Source of the DNA: Streptomyces alanosinicus
GTDB taxonomy: Bacteria; Actinomycetota; Actinomycetes; Streptomycetales; Streptomycetaceae
Length of the DNA: 64,000 bases
Assembly (NCBI RefSeq): GCF_014650595.1
Contig: NZ_BMVG01000004.1
Location: 186,001-250,000 of the forward strand
Direction of reading: 5' to 3'
Position 1 is the first letter of the stretch, and each line of letters starts with the position of its first letter. Shown piece by piece: positions 8,662 to 17,513 of this stretch. The notes below the pieces were generated by a model. That model did no database searches and was not told where the DNA came from. It saw only the letters and a list, made by a program, of their open reading frames with translations. The translations under genes were made by a program, and so were the position numbers.

Positions 8662-11469
8662 ATGACAGAGGACCTCTCACCGGCCGAGCGGTACGCGGCA
8701 GCCCGCAGGCGGGCAGCCGAGCAGGCCACCGCGCTCGCCTCCTTCCGCGAGATGTACGACTTCGGCCTCGACCCCTTCCAGATCGAGGCCTGCGAGGCGC
8801 TCGAAGCGGGGAAGGGCGTGCTGGTGGCCGCCCCCACCGGCTCGGGCAAGACGATCGTGGGCGAGTTCGCCGTGCACCTCGCCCTCCAACAGGGCAAGAA
8901 GTGCTTCTACACGACGCCCATCAAGGCGCTGTCGAACCAGAAGTACGCCGACCTGTGCCGCCGTTACGGCAGCGACAAGGTCGGCCTCCTCACCGGCGAC
9001 AACAGCGTGAACTCCGAAGCCCCGGTGGTCGTGATGACCACCGAGGTCCTGCGGAACATGCTCTACGCCGGTTCCCAGACCCTTCTCGGCCTCGGCCATG
9101 TGGTCATGGACGAGGTGCACTACCTCTCCGACCGCTTCCGCGGCGCCGTCTGGGAAGAGGTGATCATCCACCTGCCCGAGTCGGTGACCCTGGTCTCGCT
9201 GTCGGCGACGGTGTCCAACGCCGAGGAGTTCGGTGACTGGCTGGACACCGTCCGTGGCGACACCGAGGTGATCGTCTCCGAGCACCGGCCCGTCCCGCTG
9301 TTCCAGCACGTGCTCGCCGGACGCCGGATGTACGACCTGTTCGAGGAGGGCGAGGGCCACAAGAAGGCCGTCAACCCCGACCTCGCCCGGCTGGCCCGCA
9401 TGGAGGCCACCAGACCGTCGTACCAGGACCGCCGCCGCGGCAGGGCGATGCGCGAGGCCGACCGGGAGCGCGAGCGCAGACAGCGCTCACGCGTGTGGAC
9501 ACCGGGCCGCCCCGAGGTCATCGAGCGCCTCGACTCCGAGGGCCTGCTCCCGGCCATCACCTTCATCTTCAGCCGTGCCGCCTGCGAGGCCGCCGTCCAG
9601 CAGTGCCTGTACGCGGGCCTCAGGCTCAACGACGAGGAGGCACGGGACGAGGTCCGTGCCCTGGTCGAGGAGCGCACCGCCGCCATCCCGTCCGAGGACC
9701 TGCACGTCCTCGGCTACTACGAATGGCTGGAGGGCCTGGAGCGCGGTATCGCCGCCCACCACGCGGGCATGCTGCCGACCTTCAAGGAGGTCGTCGAGGA
9801 ACTGTTCGTACGCGGCCTGGTCAAGGCCGTGTTCGCGACGGAGACCCTCGCGCTCGGCATCAACATGCCCGCCCGCTCGGTGGTGCTGGAAAAGCTCGTC
9901 AAGTGGAACGGCGAACAGCACGCCGACATCACCCCCGGCGAGTACACCCAGCTCACCGGCCGCGCCGGCCGCCGAGGCATCGACATCGAGGGCCACGCGG
10001 TCGTGCTGTGGCAGCGCGGGATGAGCCCCGAGCACCTGGCCGGCCTCGCGGGCACGCGCACGTACCCGCTGCGCTCCAGCTTCAAGCCGTCGTACAACAT
10101 GGCGGTCAACCTGGTCGAGCAGTTCGGCCGGCACCGTTCCCGCGAGCTGCTGGAGACCTCCTTCGCGCAGTTCCAGGCCGACAAGTCGGTCGTCGGGATC
10201 TCCCGCCAGGTGCAGCGCAACGAAGAGGGCCTGGAGGGCTACAAGGACTCCATGACCTGTCACCTCGGCGACTTCGAGGAGTATGCGCGGCTGCGCCGCG
10301 AGCTGAAGGACCGCGAGACCGAGCTGGCCCGCCAAGGCGCCAACCAGCGGCGGGCGGAGGCGGCCGTCGCCCTGGAGAAGCTCAAGCCGGGCGACGTCAT
10401 CCACGTCCCCACGGGCAAGTACGCGGGGCTCGCCCTGGTGCTCGACCCCGGGCTGCCCGCCGGCCGTTCCAACGGCCACCGCGGCTTCGACCAGCACGAC
10501 GGCCCGCGCCCGCTGGTGCTCACCGCCGAACGGCAGGTCAAACGGCTGGCCTCGATGGACTTCCCGGTGCCGGTCGAGCCGCTGGACCGGATGCGGATTC
10601 CCAAGTCCTTCAACCCGCGCTCGCCGCAGTCCCGCCGGGACCTGGCCTCCGCGCTGCGCAGCAAGGCCGGGCACATCCCGCCCGAGCGGGCCCGCAAGAA
10701 GCGCTCGCAGGCCGCCGACGACCGCGAGATCGCCCGGCTGCGGACCGCCATCCGCGCGCATCCCTGCCACGGCTGCAACGACCGTGAGGACCACGCCCGT
10801 TGGGCCGAGCGCTACCACCGGCTGCTGCGCGACACCTCACAGCTGGAGCGCCGCATCGAGGGCCGTACGAACACCATCGCGCGGACCTTCGACCGGATCG
10901 TGGCCCTTTTGACCGAACTGGACTATCTGCGCGGCGACGAGGTCACCGAGCACGGCAAGCGACTCGCCCGGCTCTACGGCGAACTCGACCTGCTGGCCAG
11001 CGAATGCCTGCGCGAGAGGGTCTGGGAGGGGCTCGACCCGGCCGAACTCGCCGCGTGTGTGTCGGCGCTGGTGTACGAGGCGCGGGTCGGCGACGACGCG
11101 ATGGCGCCCAAACTGCCCTCGGGCAGGGCGAAGGCCGCGCTCAGTGAGATGGTCCGGATCTGGGGCCGGCTCGACGGTCTGGAGGAGGACTTCCGAATCA
11201 ACCAGACCGAGGGCGTCGGCCAGCGGGAGCCGGATCTCGGCTTCGCCTGGGCCGCGTACATGTGGGCCTCGGGCAAGGGGCTCGACGAGGTGCTGCGCGA
11301 GGCGGAGATGCCCGCGGGGGACTTCGTGCGCTGGTGCAAGCAGGTCATCGACGTGCTTGGCCAGATCTCCGCGGCTTCTCCTGTGGAGGGCTCGACGGTG
11401 GCGAAGGCCGCGCGCAAGGCCGTTGACCAGTTGCTGCGGGGTGTGGTCGCCTACTCGTCCGTGGGGTGA
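8662..11469 (+). CDS. helY: Ski2/Mtr4-like DEAD/DEAH-box helicase (HelY)
   Basis: 935 residues from the ATG at 8662 (MTEDLSPAERYAA); an in-frame ATG 45 nt upstream exists but gives an unlikely extension. Helicase core motifs appear in order: FQIEACEALEAGKGVLVAAPTGSGKT (Walker A Lys63), MDEVH (Asp150-His153, DEVH box), SLSATVSN, FATETLALGINMPA and QLTGRAGRRGID (motif VI). The middle resembles the Mtr4 arch and RNA-binding region. A C-terminal DSHCT domain (about 780-935) completes the family architecture. Relatives unwind structured RNA for decay. The order tatA-tatC-helY after pafABC is the same as in Mycobacterium tuberculosis. Its exact role in Streptomyces is not known to me. Confidence 0.93.
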   Translation: MTEDLSPAERYAAARRRAAEQATALASFREMYDFGLDPFQIEACEALEAGKGVLVAAPTGSGKTIVGEFAVHLALQQGKKCFYTTPIKALSNQKYADLCRRYGSDKVGLLTGDNSVNSEAPVVVMTTEVLRNMLYAGSQTLLGLGHVVMDEVHYLSDRFRGAVWEEVIIHLPESVTLVSLSATVSNAEEFGDWLDTVRGDTEVIVSEHRPVPLFQHVLAGRRMYDLFEEGEGHKKAVNPDLARLARMEATRPSYQDRRRGRAMREADRERERRQRSRVWTPGRPEVIERLDSEGLLPAITFIFSRAACEAAVQQCLYAGLRLNDEEARDEVRALVEERTAAIPSEDLHVLGYYEWLEGLERGIAAHHAGMLPTFKEVVEELFVRGLVKAVFATETLALGINMPARSVVLEKLVKWNGEQHADITPGEYTQLTGRAGRRGIDIEGHAVVLWQRGMSPEHLAGLAGTRTYPLRSSFKPSYNMAVNLVEQFGRHRSRELLETSFAQFQADKSVVGISRQVQRNEEGLEGYKDSMTCHLGDFEEYARLRRELKDRETELARQGANQRRAEAAVALEKLKPGDVIHVPTGKYAGLALVLDPGLPAGRSNGHRGFDQHDGPRPLVLTAERQVKRLASMDFPVPVEPLDRMRIPKSFNPRSPQSRRDLASALRSKAGHIPPERARKKRSQAADDREIARLRTAIRAHPCHGCNDREDHARWAERYHRLLRDTSQLERRIEGRTNTIARTFDRIVALLTELDYLRGDEVTEHGKRLARLYGELDLLASECLRERVWEGLDPAELAACVSALVYEARVGDDAMAPKLPSGRAKAALSEMVRIWGRLDGLEEDFRINQTEGVGQREPDLGFAWAAYMWASGKGLDEVLREAEMPAGDFVRWCKQVIDVLGQISAASPVEGSTVAKAARKAVDQLLRGVVAYSSVG

Positions 11470-11498
11470 CCCGAGGGTTCGCGGGCGCGGGTGGACTG

Positions 11499-11527
11499 TG
11501 GCTGGTTGCGCAGTTCCCCGCGCCTCT
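11499..11527 (-). repeat. Dispersed repeat, copy B
   Basis: Reads GTGGCTGGTTGCGCAGTTCC then CCGCGCCTC, the reverse complement of the element at 48875 with a few changes. It begins 30 nt after the helY stop. Confidence 0.75.
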
Positions 11528-11540
11528 GCGTGAGGTGGGC

Positions 11541-11570
11541 TTCTGCTCAGTCATCTTCTGCTCACTCATT
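11541..11570. repeat. Tandem 15-bp direct repeat
   Basis: Two adjacent units, TTCTGCTCAGTCATC and TTCTGCTCACTCATT, identical at 13 of 15 positions. They lie about 280 nt before cvnA. Possible regulator half-sites or simple duplication. Confidence 0.6.
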
Positions 11571-11852
11571 ACGGTGAGTAGTTTTCGCATGCCCGCGTGC
11601 CGTTACTAAATGTGTTCGAATAGAAGCTGAGTGTATAAATACGGCTGAGCGTACTACTGGCGCATGGGTGATTTCAGGTGCTCGCCGAATATGACACGGC
11701 GATGATCCGGTCGGACTAAGCTCGCCCGCGGCGCACCGAGTTGAGGCAATTCGTGCGCCTGTTCCCAAACATGCGATAGATCCCCACAGTTCCATGAACC
11801 TTCCCCCCAAAAGCTCTCCCGACACCCAGCCGATTCGTCTCAGAAGGCATCC

Positions 11853-13520
11853 ATGGTGAGTGTTCAGAAGCCTCCCGGTCGCCGCCAACGTCCCTATGCG
11901 CGTGTGCTGTTGCCGCCGGCCATATTGATGGCCGGCGCGACCGGGGCCGCCGTCGCCCTTGCACCCGTGTCGGCCCGGATCGCCGTCGGCGCGGTCGGAG
12001 CCCTGGCCGTGCTGCTGGTCCTCGCCACCGGCGCCGAGGCCGCCCGCCGCGGCCGCAGGCTCCGCGAGGAACAGGACGAGCACGCCCGTCACGCCGCGTA
12101 TCTGGGCCACCGGATCGCCGCCCAGGACGAGCTGATCGACAAGTTCGCCACCGACATCATCCCCACCGGTCTGCTGCGGCTGCGCGCCGGAGAACCGCTC
12201 CGCGACGTCCTGACGAACATCTACGACGCCGACCCCGAGCTGCGCGCCCTGCCCGACATGTACCGCGAGATGTTCCGGGTCGCGCTGCGCGGCGCGGACC
12301 ACGAGATCTCGATGCGCGACGCCACCGAGCGCTCGTACGTGAGCATCGCCCGCCGCGTCCAGGCCATCGTCCACCAGCAGTCCAAGGAACTGCGGGAGAT
12401 GGAGGAGGACCACGGCCGCAACCCCGAGGTCTTCGACGACCTGCTGCGCATCGACCACGGCACCTCGCTGATCGGCCGTCTCGCCGACACCATCTCCGTC
12501 CTCGGCGGCGGCCGCCCCGGCCGTCAGTGGCCCCTGCCGGTCTCCCTCTACAGCACGCTGCGCGGCGCCATGTCGCGCATCCTGGAGTACCGCCGCATCC
12601 AGCTGAACTCCATCGTCAACATCAACATCAAGGGCACCTCCGTCGAGCCGGTCATCCACGCCGCCGCCGAACTCCTCGACAACGCCACCCGCTACTCGCC
12701 GCCCACGGCCAAGGTGCATGTCACCGCCACCGAGGTGCAGACCGGCATCGTCATCGAGATCGAGGACGCCGGTGTCAGCCTCACCGAGGAGTCCCGCGCC
12801 CGCATCGAGAAGATGATCGAGGACGCCAAGAACCTCGACGACGCCCACAACCTCGGCGAGAACCCGAGTCTCGGTCTGGCCGTCGTCGGCCGCCTGTGCA
12901 AGATGTTCGACATGGAGGTCTCGCTGCGGGCCTCCGCCTACGGCGGCTGCCGCGCGATCCTCGTCGTGCCGCGCGTGATGACGACCACCGAGCCGGGCGT
13001 GGGCGCCGCCCATGGAATCGGTGCCACCGGCACCCCGATGGCCCAGTTGGGCGCCGTGGAGGGCCCCAAGCGCCCGCCGAAGAAGCGCCGCCCCACCAGC
13101 CCCAAGATCCCGGCCGGCATCTCCATGGAGGACGACGTCCCCGTGGTCACCGAGTGGACGGCGGGCGGCCTGCCACAGCGCCGCAGCCGGATGAAGACCC
13201 CGCTGAGCCAGCGCTTCGCCGAACAGGCCGAGGTGGAGCAGGCCGAGCGCGAGGGCAGGCCCAGCATCTGGTCGCAGCCCAAGCCCGAACCGGAGCCCGA
13301 GCTGGACCCCGAGATCAAGAAGCTCAGGGAGCGGCCGATCGGCTCGGGGATCGAGGACTTCTGGAACGGCCTGCGCAAGGGCATGCCCGAGGGCGCCACC
13401 GGGCCCGAACTGACCGACTTCACGCGGCACCCGGAAAAGTACCTGCACCTGCTCAACGACTACACGGACGAGCCCATCGAGGGCGCCACCGAGGCCGAAG
13501 ACGAGAGGGACCTCACGTGA
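11853..13520 (+). CDS. cvnA: Conservon protein CvnA, membrane-bound histidine-kinase-like ATPase
   Basis: 555 residues. Two N-terminal transmembrane helices (about residues 18-60) are followed by a coiled region with conserved GTDIIPTGLLRL-like text and a GHKL ATPase domain. The N box is ELLDNATRYS (Glu273, Asn277), with the EDAGVS and SLGLAVVGRL motifs after it. No phospho-accepting His box is visible, so it is not a classical kinase. The C-terminal 180 residues are rich in Pro, Lys and Glu and look disordered. In S. coelicolor Cvn9, CvnA-D form a membrane complex likened to G-protein-coupled systems, and the S. griseus counterpart (rar) affects aerial mycelium. The genomic position after tatAC-helY matches cvn9/rar as I recall it. 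The stop overlaps cvnB by four bases (GTGA). Confidence 0.93.
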   Translation: MVSVQKPPGRRQRPYARVLLPPAILMAGATGAAVALAPVSARIAVGAVGALAVLLVLATGAEAARRGRRLREEQDEHARHAAYLGHRIAAQDELIDKFATDIIPTGLLRLRAGEPLRDVLTNIYDADPELRALPDMYREMFRVALRGADHEISMRDATERSYVSIARRVQAIVHQQSKELREMEEDHGRNPEVFDDLLRIDHGTSLIGRLADTISVLGGGRPGRQWPLPVSLYSTLRGAMSRILEYRRIQLNSIVNINIKGTSVEPVIHAAAELLDNATRYSPPTAKVHVTATEVQTGIVIEIEDAGVSLTEESRARIEKMIEDAKNLDDAHNLGENPSLGLAVVGRLCKMFDMEVSLRASAYGGCRAILVVPRVMTTTEPGVGAAHGIGATGTPMAQLGAVEGPKRPPKKRRPTSPKIPAGISMEDDVPVVTEWTAGGLPQRRSRMKTPLSQRFAEQAEVEQAEREGRPSIWSQPKPEPEPELDPEIKKLRERPIGSGIEDFWNGLRKGMPEGATGPELTDFTRHPEKYLHLLNDYTDEPIEGATEAEDERDLT

Positions 13521-13921
13521 TCCAGCAGCGAGGCAACATCGACTGGATGCTCAAGCAGCTCAACGACGGCGTGCCGGGCATCGAGATGATCGTGGTCCTC
13601 TCCGCCGACGGACTGCGCATCGCCCGCTACGGCGGCGACCCCGACGCCGCCGACCGGGTGGCCGCCGCCTGCGCGGGCGTACAGAGCCTGGCCGGCGCCA
13701 TCATCCAGGAGCTCCCGGGCGCCGGCGACATGCAGGTCGTCGTCTTCGAGATCGACGGCGGCTACTTCTACCTCATGAACGCCGGCGACAACGCCTACCT
13801 CGCCGTGCTCGCGGACGTGACCTGCGAGCCGGGACGGATGAGCGGCATGATGCGCGACCTCGTCGTCCGTATCGGCGCCCATCTGACCAGTCCGCCCCGG
13901 CGGAACGGGCAGACCGTATGA
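13517..13921 (+). CDS. cvnB: Conservon protein CvnB, roadblock/LC7 domain
   Basis: 134 residues from a GTG that overlaps the cvnA stop (GTGA), indicating coupled translation. The protein is one roadblock/LC7 domain (IDWMLKQLNDGVPGIEMIVVLSADGLRIARYGG...FLMNAGDNAYLAVLADVTCEPGRM). Related bacterial MglB-type proteins act on small Ras-like GTPases, so CvnB is expected to control CvnD, the GTPase two genes on. It overlaps cvnC by four bases (ATGA). Confidence 0.95.
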   Translation: MIQQRGNIDWMLKQLNDGVPGIEMIVVLSADGLRIARYGGDPDAADRVAAACAGVQSLAGAIIQELPGAGDMQVVVFEIDGGYFYLMNAGDNAYLAVLADVTCEPGRMSGMMRDLVVRIGAHLTSPPRRNGQTV

Positions 13922-14334
13922 CTCCTCCACGACGTAAACGGCGCGAGCCGAAGCCTCCGCCGCCTCCCCGGCCACCGGCGCCCCAGCAGACGGACGGCGA
14001 GCCCCCGCCCAGGAACCCCGAACGGCTCTACACGGTCGCCGGATCCGAGGACGGCGCCCGCGCCGAACTCGACCTCGTGACGTTGATCGTGGCGCGCGAC
14101 GTACCCCAGCCGGCCGCCTCACCCGAGCAGGCCGCGGTCCTGAGGCTCAGCGCCTCCCCGCTGTCGGTGGCCGAGCTGTCCGCCTATCTGAACCTGCCGT
14201 TCAGCGTGATGACCGTCCTGATCACCGAGATGATCACGGCGGAACTGGTGCAGGTGCGCTCCCCGATCGCCCGTCAGGCGGTTCCCGACCGTTCCATCCT
14301 CGAAGCGGTGATGCATGGACTTCAAAGGCTCTGA
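13918..14334 (+). CDS. cvnC: Conservon protein CvnC, DUF742
   Basis: 138 residues. A Pro/Arg-rich N-terminal stretch (residues 1-35) leads into the DUF742 domain: RLYTVAGSEDGARAELDLVTLIVA, then a winged-helix-like segment (LSASPLSVAELSAYLNLPFSVMTVLITEMITAELV). DUF742 is found in practice only in these operons. Its molecular role is unclear; it was reported as part of the Cvn9 complex. It starts inside the cvnB stop, and its last 20 nt overlap the start of cvnD. Confidence 0.95.
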   Translation: MTPPRRKRREPKPPPPPRPPAPQQTDGEPPPRNPERLYTVAGSEDGARAELDLVTLIVARDVPQPAASPEQAAVLRLSASPLSVAELSAYLNLPFSVMTVLITEMITAELVQVRSPIARQAVPDRSILEAVMHGLQRL

Positions 14335-14935
14335 CACCATCCCCGGCCCGCGCACCGAGGACCATCTGCCGCACACGGCCGAGACCGCGGTGAAGATCGT
14401 GATCGTGGGCGGGTTCGGCGTCGGCAAGACCACCATGGTCGGTTCCGTCAGCGAGATCAGACCGCTGACCACCGAGGAGACCATGACCCAGGCCGGTATC
14501 GGCGTGGACGACAACTACGGCTCCGAGTCCAAGACGGCCACCACCGTGGCCATGGACTTCGGCCGCATCAGCATCAGCGACAAGCTGGTCCTCTATCTGT
14601 TCGGCACCCCCGGCCAGGAGCGCTTCTGGTTCCTGTGGAACGGGCTGTTCGAAGGCGCGCTCGGCGCGGTCGTCCTCGTCGACACCCGGCGTCTGGAGGT
14701 CAGCTTCGACGTCATGGGCCGGCTGGAGGAACGCGGCGTGCCCTTCGTCGTCGCCGTCAACACCTTCCCCGACGCACCCCGTTACGCCGTCGAGGAACTG
14801 CGCACCGCACTCGATCTGACCCCGGAGATCCCGATCGTGGAGTGCGACGTACGCCGCCGGGCCTCCAGCAGAGACGTACTGATGACCCTGGTGCGCTTCC
14901 TGCACTCGATCGCCCTGTCCCGCGCCCTGACCTGA
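14315..14935 (+). CDS. cvnD: Conservon protein CvnD, Ras-like small GTPase
   Basis: 206 residues. GTPase motifs: P-loop GGFGVGKTT (Lys38), the switch I region with TEETMTQAG, and G3 LFGTPGQERF. The G4 position reads NTFPD rather than the classical NKxD, which fits this bacterial subfamily but could alter nucleotide choice. It is cytosolic and presumably cycles between GDP and GTP under CvnB and CvnA. The ATG lies inside the end of cvnC, so translation is coupled. The P450 gene starts 52 nt downstream. Confidence 0.95.
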   Translation: MDFKGSDTIPGPRTEDHLPHTAETAVKIVIVGGFGVGKTTMVGSVSEIRPLTTEETMTQAGIGVDDNYGSESKTATTVAMDFGRISISDKLVLYLFGTPGQERFWFLWNGLFEGALGAVVLVDTRRLEVSFDVMGRLEERGVPFVVAVNTFPDAPRYAVEELRTALDLTPEIPIVECDVRRRASSRDVLMTLVRFLHSIALSRALT

Positions 14936-14987
14936 TCCGAACCGCAGTCGTACGACCCTCACAACCTTCCCGTTCCGGAGCGACACC

Positions 14988-16475
14988 GTGACGTCTGATT
15001 CCTCTTCGCTGACCGACACCGACCCCACCTCCGGCCCGCCTCCCGGCTGCCCCGCGCACGGCCTCGGCGCCGGCGGTCCGCAGCGGCTCTACGGCCCCGG
15101 GGCAAAGGACCTGGGCGACCTCTACGAGCAGCTGCGGGAGCAGCACGGCACCGTGGCGCCGGTGCTGCTGCACGAGGACGTACCGATGTGGGTGGTCCTC
15201 GGCCATGCCGAGAACCTGCATTTGGTGCGCAGTCCCTCGCTGTACACCCGCGACAGCCGGATCTGGAGCGCGCTGGCGGACGGCACCGTCAAGCCCGACC
15301 ACCCGCTCATGCCGCACATCGCCTGGCAGCCCATCTGCTCGCACGCCGAGGGCGACGAGCACCAGCGGCTGCGCGCGGCGGTCACCTCCGCCATGGCCAC
15401 CATCGACCAGCGCACCCTGCGCCGCCACATCGGCCGCTACACCCAGGGCCTGGTCAACAGCTTCTGCGAACGCGGCCGGGCCGACCTGGTCTCGCAGTTC
15501 GCCGAGCATCTGCCGATGGCCGTGATGTGCGAGATCCTCGGCATGCCGGAGGAGTACAACGACCGGATGGTGCAGGCCGCAAGGGACGCCCTGAAGGGCA
15601 CCGAGACCGCCATCCAGAGCCACACCTACGTCATGGACGCGCTGAGCCGGCTCACCACCCGGCGGCGCGCCCGGCCCGAGGACGACTTCACCAGTCACCT
15701 CGTCACCCACCCGGCCGGACTCAGCGACGACGAGGTCCGCGAACACCTGCGGCTCGTCCTGTTCGCGGCCTACGAGGCCACCGCGAACCTCCTCGCCAAC
15801 GCACTGCGCATGGTCCTCACCGAGCCGGGCTTCCGCGCCCAGCTCAGCGGCGGCCAGATGACCGTGCCGGAGGCGATCGAGCAGTCCCTGTGGGACGAGC
15901 CGCCGTTCAGCACCGTGCTCGGCTACTACGCCAAGCAGGACACCGAGCTGGGCGGGCAGCGCATCCGCAAGGGCGACGGCCTGCTCTTCGCGCCCGCGCC
16001 GGGCAACCTCGACCCGCGCATCCGCCCCGATCTGTCGGCGAGCATGCAGGGCAACCGCTCCCATCTCGCCTTCGGCGGCGGCCCGCACGAATGCCCCGGA
16101 CAGGACATCGGCCGTGCCATCGCCGACGTCGGCGTCGACGCGCTGCTGATGCGGCTGTCCGACGTCCAGCTCGACTGCCCGGAGCAGGAGTTGCGCTGGC
16201 GCTCGTCCATCGCCTCCCGGCACCTGGTGGCCCTGCCCGTGCGCTTCGAACCGAAGCCGCAGCAGGATGTCAACCTTCCGCCGCGGCCCGTGGCCGTCCC
16301 GGCGCAGCGCGCCACCTGGCAGGTCGGCACCCTGCGTTCCGAACAGGGCACGGCGCCCGAGCCGCGCCCGGCCACCCCGCCCCCGGCCGCGCCGGCGCCC
16401 TACCCCACGGCACCGCAACCGGCCCGCCCGCGCGGCATCCTGCGCCGCCTGCTCCACTGGTGGCGCGGAGAGTGA
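14988..16475 (+). CDS. cvnE: Conservon P450 of CYP157 type, EXXR motif absent
   Basis: 495 residues from a GTG. The heme loop is FGGGPHECPG with Cys369, and the I helix reads LFAAYEATANLL. The K-helix position that holds EXXR in nearly all P450s instead reads EQSLW (Glu298-Trp302), the hallmark published for the CYP157 family. Residues up to about 425 form the P450 fold. After them comes a Pro/Ala-rich tail of about 70 residues ending in a basic, amphipathic RGILRRLLHWWRGE that could dock on the membrane or the Cvn complex. It is the last gene of the conservon, and no ferredoxin gene is adjacent. Substrate unknown. Losing EXXR may mean unusual chemistry or a sensory rather than catalytic job. 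Confidence 0.93.
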   Translation: MTSDSSSLTDTDPTSGPPPGCPAHGLGAGGPQRLYGPGAKDLGDLYEQLREQHGTVAPVLLHEDVPMWVVLGHAENLHLVRSPSLYTRDSRIWSALADGTVKPDHPLMPHIAWQPICSHAEGDEHQRLRAAVTSAMATIDQRTLRRHIGRYTQGLVNSFCERGRADLVSQFAEHLPMAVMCEILGMPEEYNDRMVQAARDALKGTETAIQSHTYVMDALSRLTTRRRARPEDDFTSHLVTHPAGLSDDEVREHLRLVLFAAYEATANLLANALRMVLTEPGFRAQLSGGQMTVPEAIEQSLWDEPPFSTVLGYYAKQDTELGGQRIRKGDGLLFAPAPGNLDPRIRPDLSASMQGNRSHLAFGGGPHECPGQDIGRAIADVGVDALLMRLSDVQLDCPEQELRWRSSIASRHLVALPVRFEPKPQQDVNLPPRPVAVPAQRATWQVGTLRSEQGTAPEPRPATPPPAAPAPYPTAPQPARPRGILRRLLHWWRGE

Positions 16476-16499
16476 CCGAACACCGGGCTCCGACAGGCC

Positions 16500-17447
16500 C
16501 TAGCCCTCGGCCCAGGTGTCGTGGGACGACCAGGCCTGGAGGGCGCGGCCGCTGGTGAACGCGTGGTCCGCGCCGGTGACCGGATCGGTGAACTCCAGCC
16601 TCCGCGCGAGCAGTTGGAGCGGACGCCGGAAATCGCCGGCCGGTACCGGGGCGGTCACCACCGGATACAGCGGATCGCCGAGGATGGGCACGCCGAGCGC
16701 GTTCAGATGGACCCGCAGCTGATGGGTCTGCCCGGTCGCCGGAACCAGCCGGTACCGGCACAGCCCGCCTCGGTGCCCGGCCGCCTCCACATAGGTCTCG
16801 GCGTTCGGCTCGCCCTCGACCTCCCGGGCCGCCGGCACTCCGCGCTCCTTCAGGATCCGGCTGCGCACGGTCCGGGGCAGGGCCAGCGCGGGGTCGTACG
16901 CGGCGATCGCCTCGTACTCCTTGCGCACCCGCCGGTCCCGGAACATGGTCTGATACGCCCCGCGCTCCTGCGGCCGCACGGTGAACAGCACCAGCCCCGC
17001 CGTCAGCCGGTCCAGGCGGTGCGCGGCGGTCAGTGTCGGGATGTCCAGCTCGCGTCGCAGCCGGGCCAGCGCGGTCTGCGCGACATGAGTGCCGCGCGGG
17101 GTCGTGGCGAGGAAGTGCGGCTTGTCGGCGACGACGATATGCGCGTCCCGGTACAGGACCTCCATGGGGAACGGCACCGGCATCTCGGCCGGCAGCTCGC
17201 GGTGGAACCACACGAACATCCCCGGCTCGTACGGCGCGTCCGGCCCCACCGCACGCCCGTCGGCGCCCACGATCAGCCCGGCGTCGAACATCGCCGAGAC
17301 CACCCCCGGCCCGGCCCCCGTCAGCCGCTCCACCAGATGCTCCCGCACGGTGGCCCACGTCCCGCCGTACGGCAGCCGCACCCGCACCGGATCGACTCCC
17401 TCGCGCTGGGGGAGCGGGGCGGGCGGGGGCGGGGTACGGCGTCTCAT
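16500..17447 (-). CDS. RluA-family RNA pseudouridine synthase
   Basis: 315 residues from an ATG at 17447 that begins MRRRTPPPPAPLPQREG. The catalytic loop TLTAAHRLDRLTAGLVLF carries the RluA-type HRLDxxT(A/S)GL motif with the essential Asp. Downstream MFRDRRVRKEYEAIA and GQTHQLRVHLNALGVPILGDPLYP are also family hallmarks. It converts uridine to pseudouridine in rRNA or tRNA, but the target position cannot be read from sequence. It is convergent with the conservon (25 nt between the ends) and divergent from the acetyltransferase at 17514, whose start is 66 nt away. Confidence 0.92.
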   Translation of the reverse strand: MRRRTPPPPAPLPQREGVDPVRVRLPYGGTWATVREHLVERLTGAGPGVVSAMFDAGLIVGADGRAVGPDAPYEPGMFVWFHRELPAEMPVPFPMEVLYRDAHIVVADKPHFLATTPRGTHVAQTALARLRRELDIPTLTAAHRLDRLTAGLVLFTVRPQERGAYQTMFRDRRVRKEYEAIAAYDPALALPRTVRSRILKERGVPAAREVEGEPNAETYVEAAGHRGGLCRYRLVPATGQTHQLRVHLNALGVPILGDPLYPVVTAPVPAGDFRRPLQLLARRLEFTDPVTGADHAFTSGRALQAWSSHDTWAEG

Positions 17448-17513
17448 CGGGGTCAAGGGTACGAGGCGGAAAACCGGTACGCCGCCGGGCGGGCACTCGG
17501 CAGGATACCGATC

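Larger units (their letters stand above)
11470..11852. other. 383-nt intergenic region between helY and the conservon
   Basis: It starts with dispersed repeat copy B (11499-11527) and a 15-bp tandem repeat (11541-11570). Next is a stretch distinctly richer in A and T than its surroundings (about 11560-11720), which includes TATAAA at 11634-11639 and an imperfect inverted repeat CTCAC-N8-GTGAG at 11561-11578. The conservon promoter is expected in this AT-rich part, but I could not pick a convincing -35/-10 pair. The last 60 nt form the cvnA leader. No gene is supported here. Confidence 0.6.
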
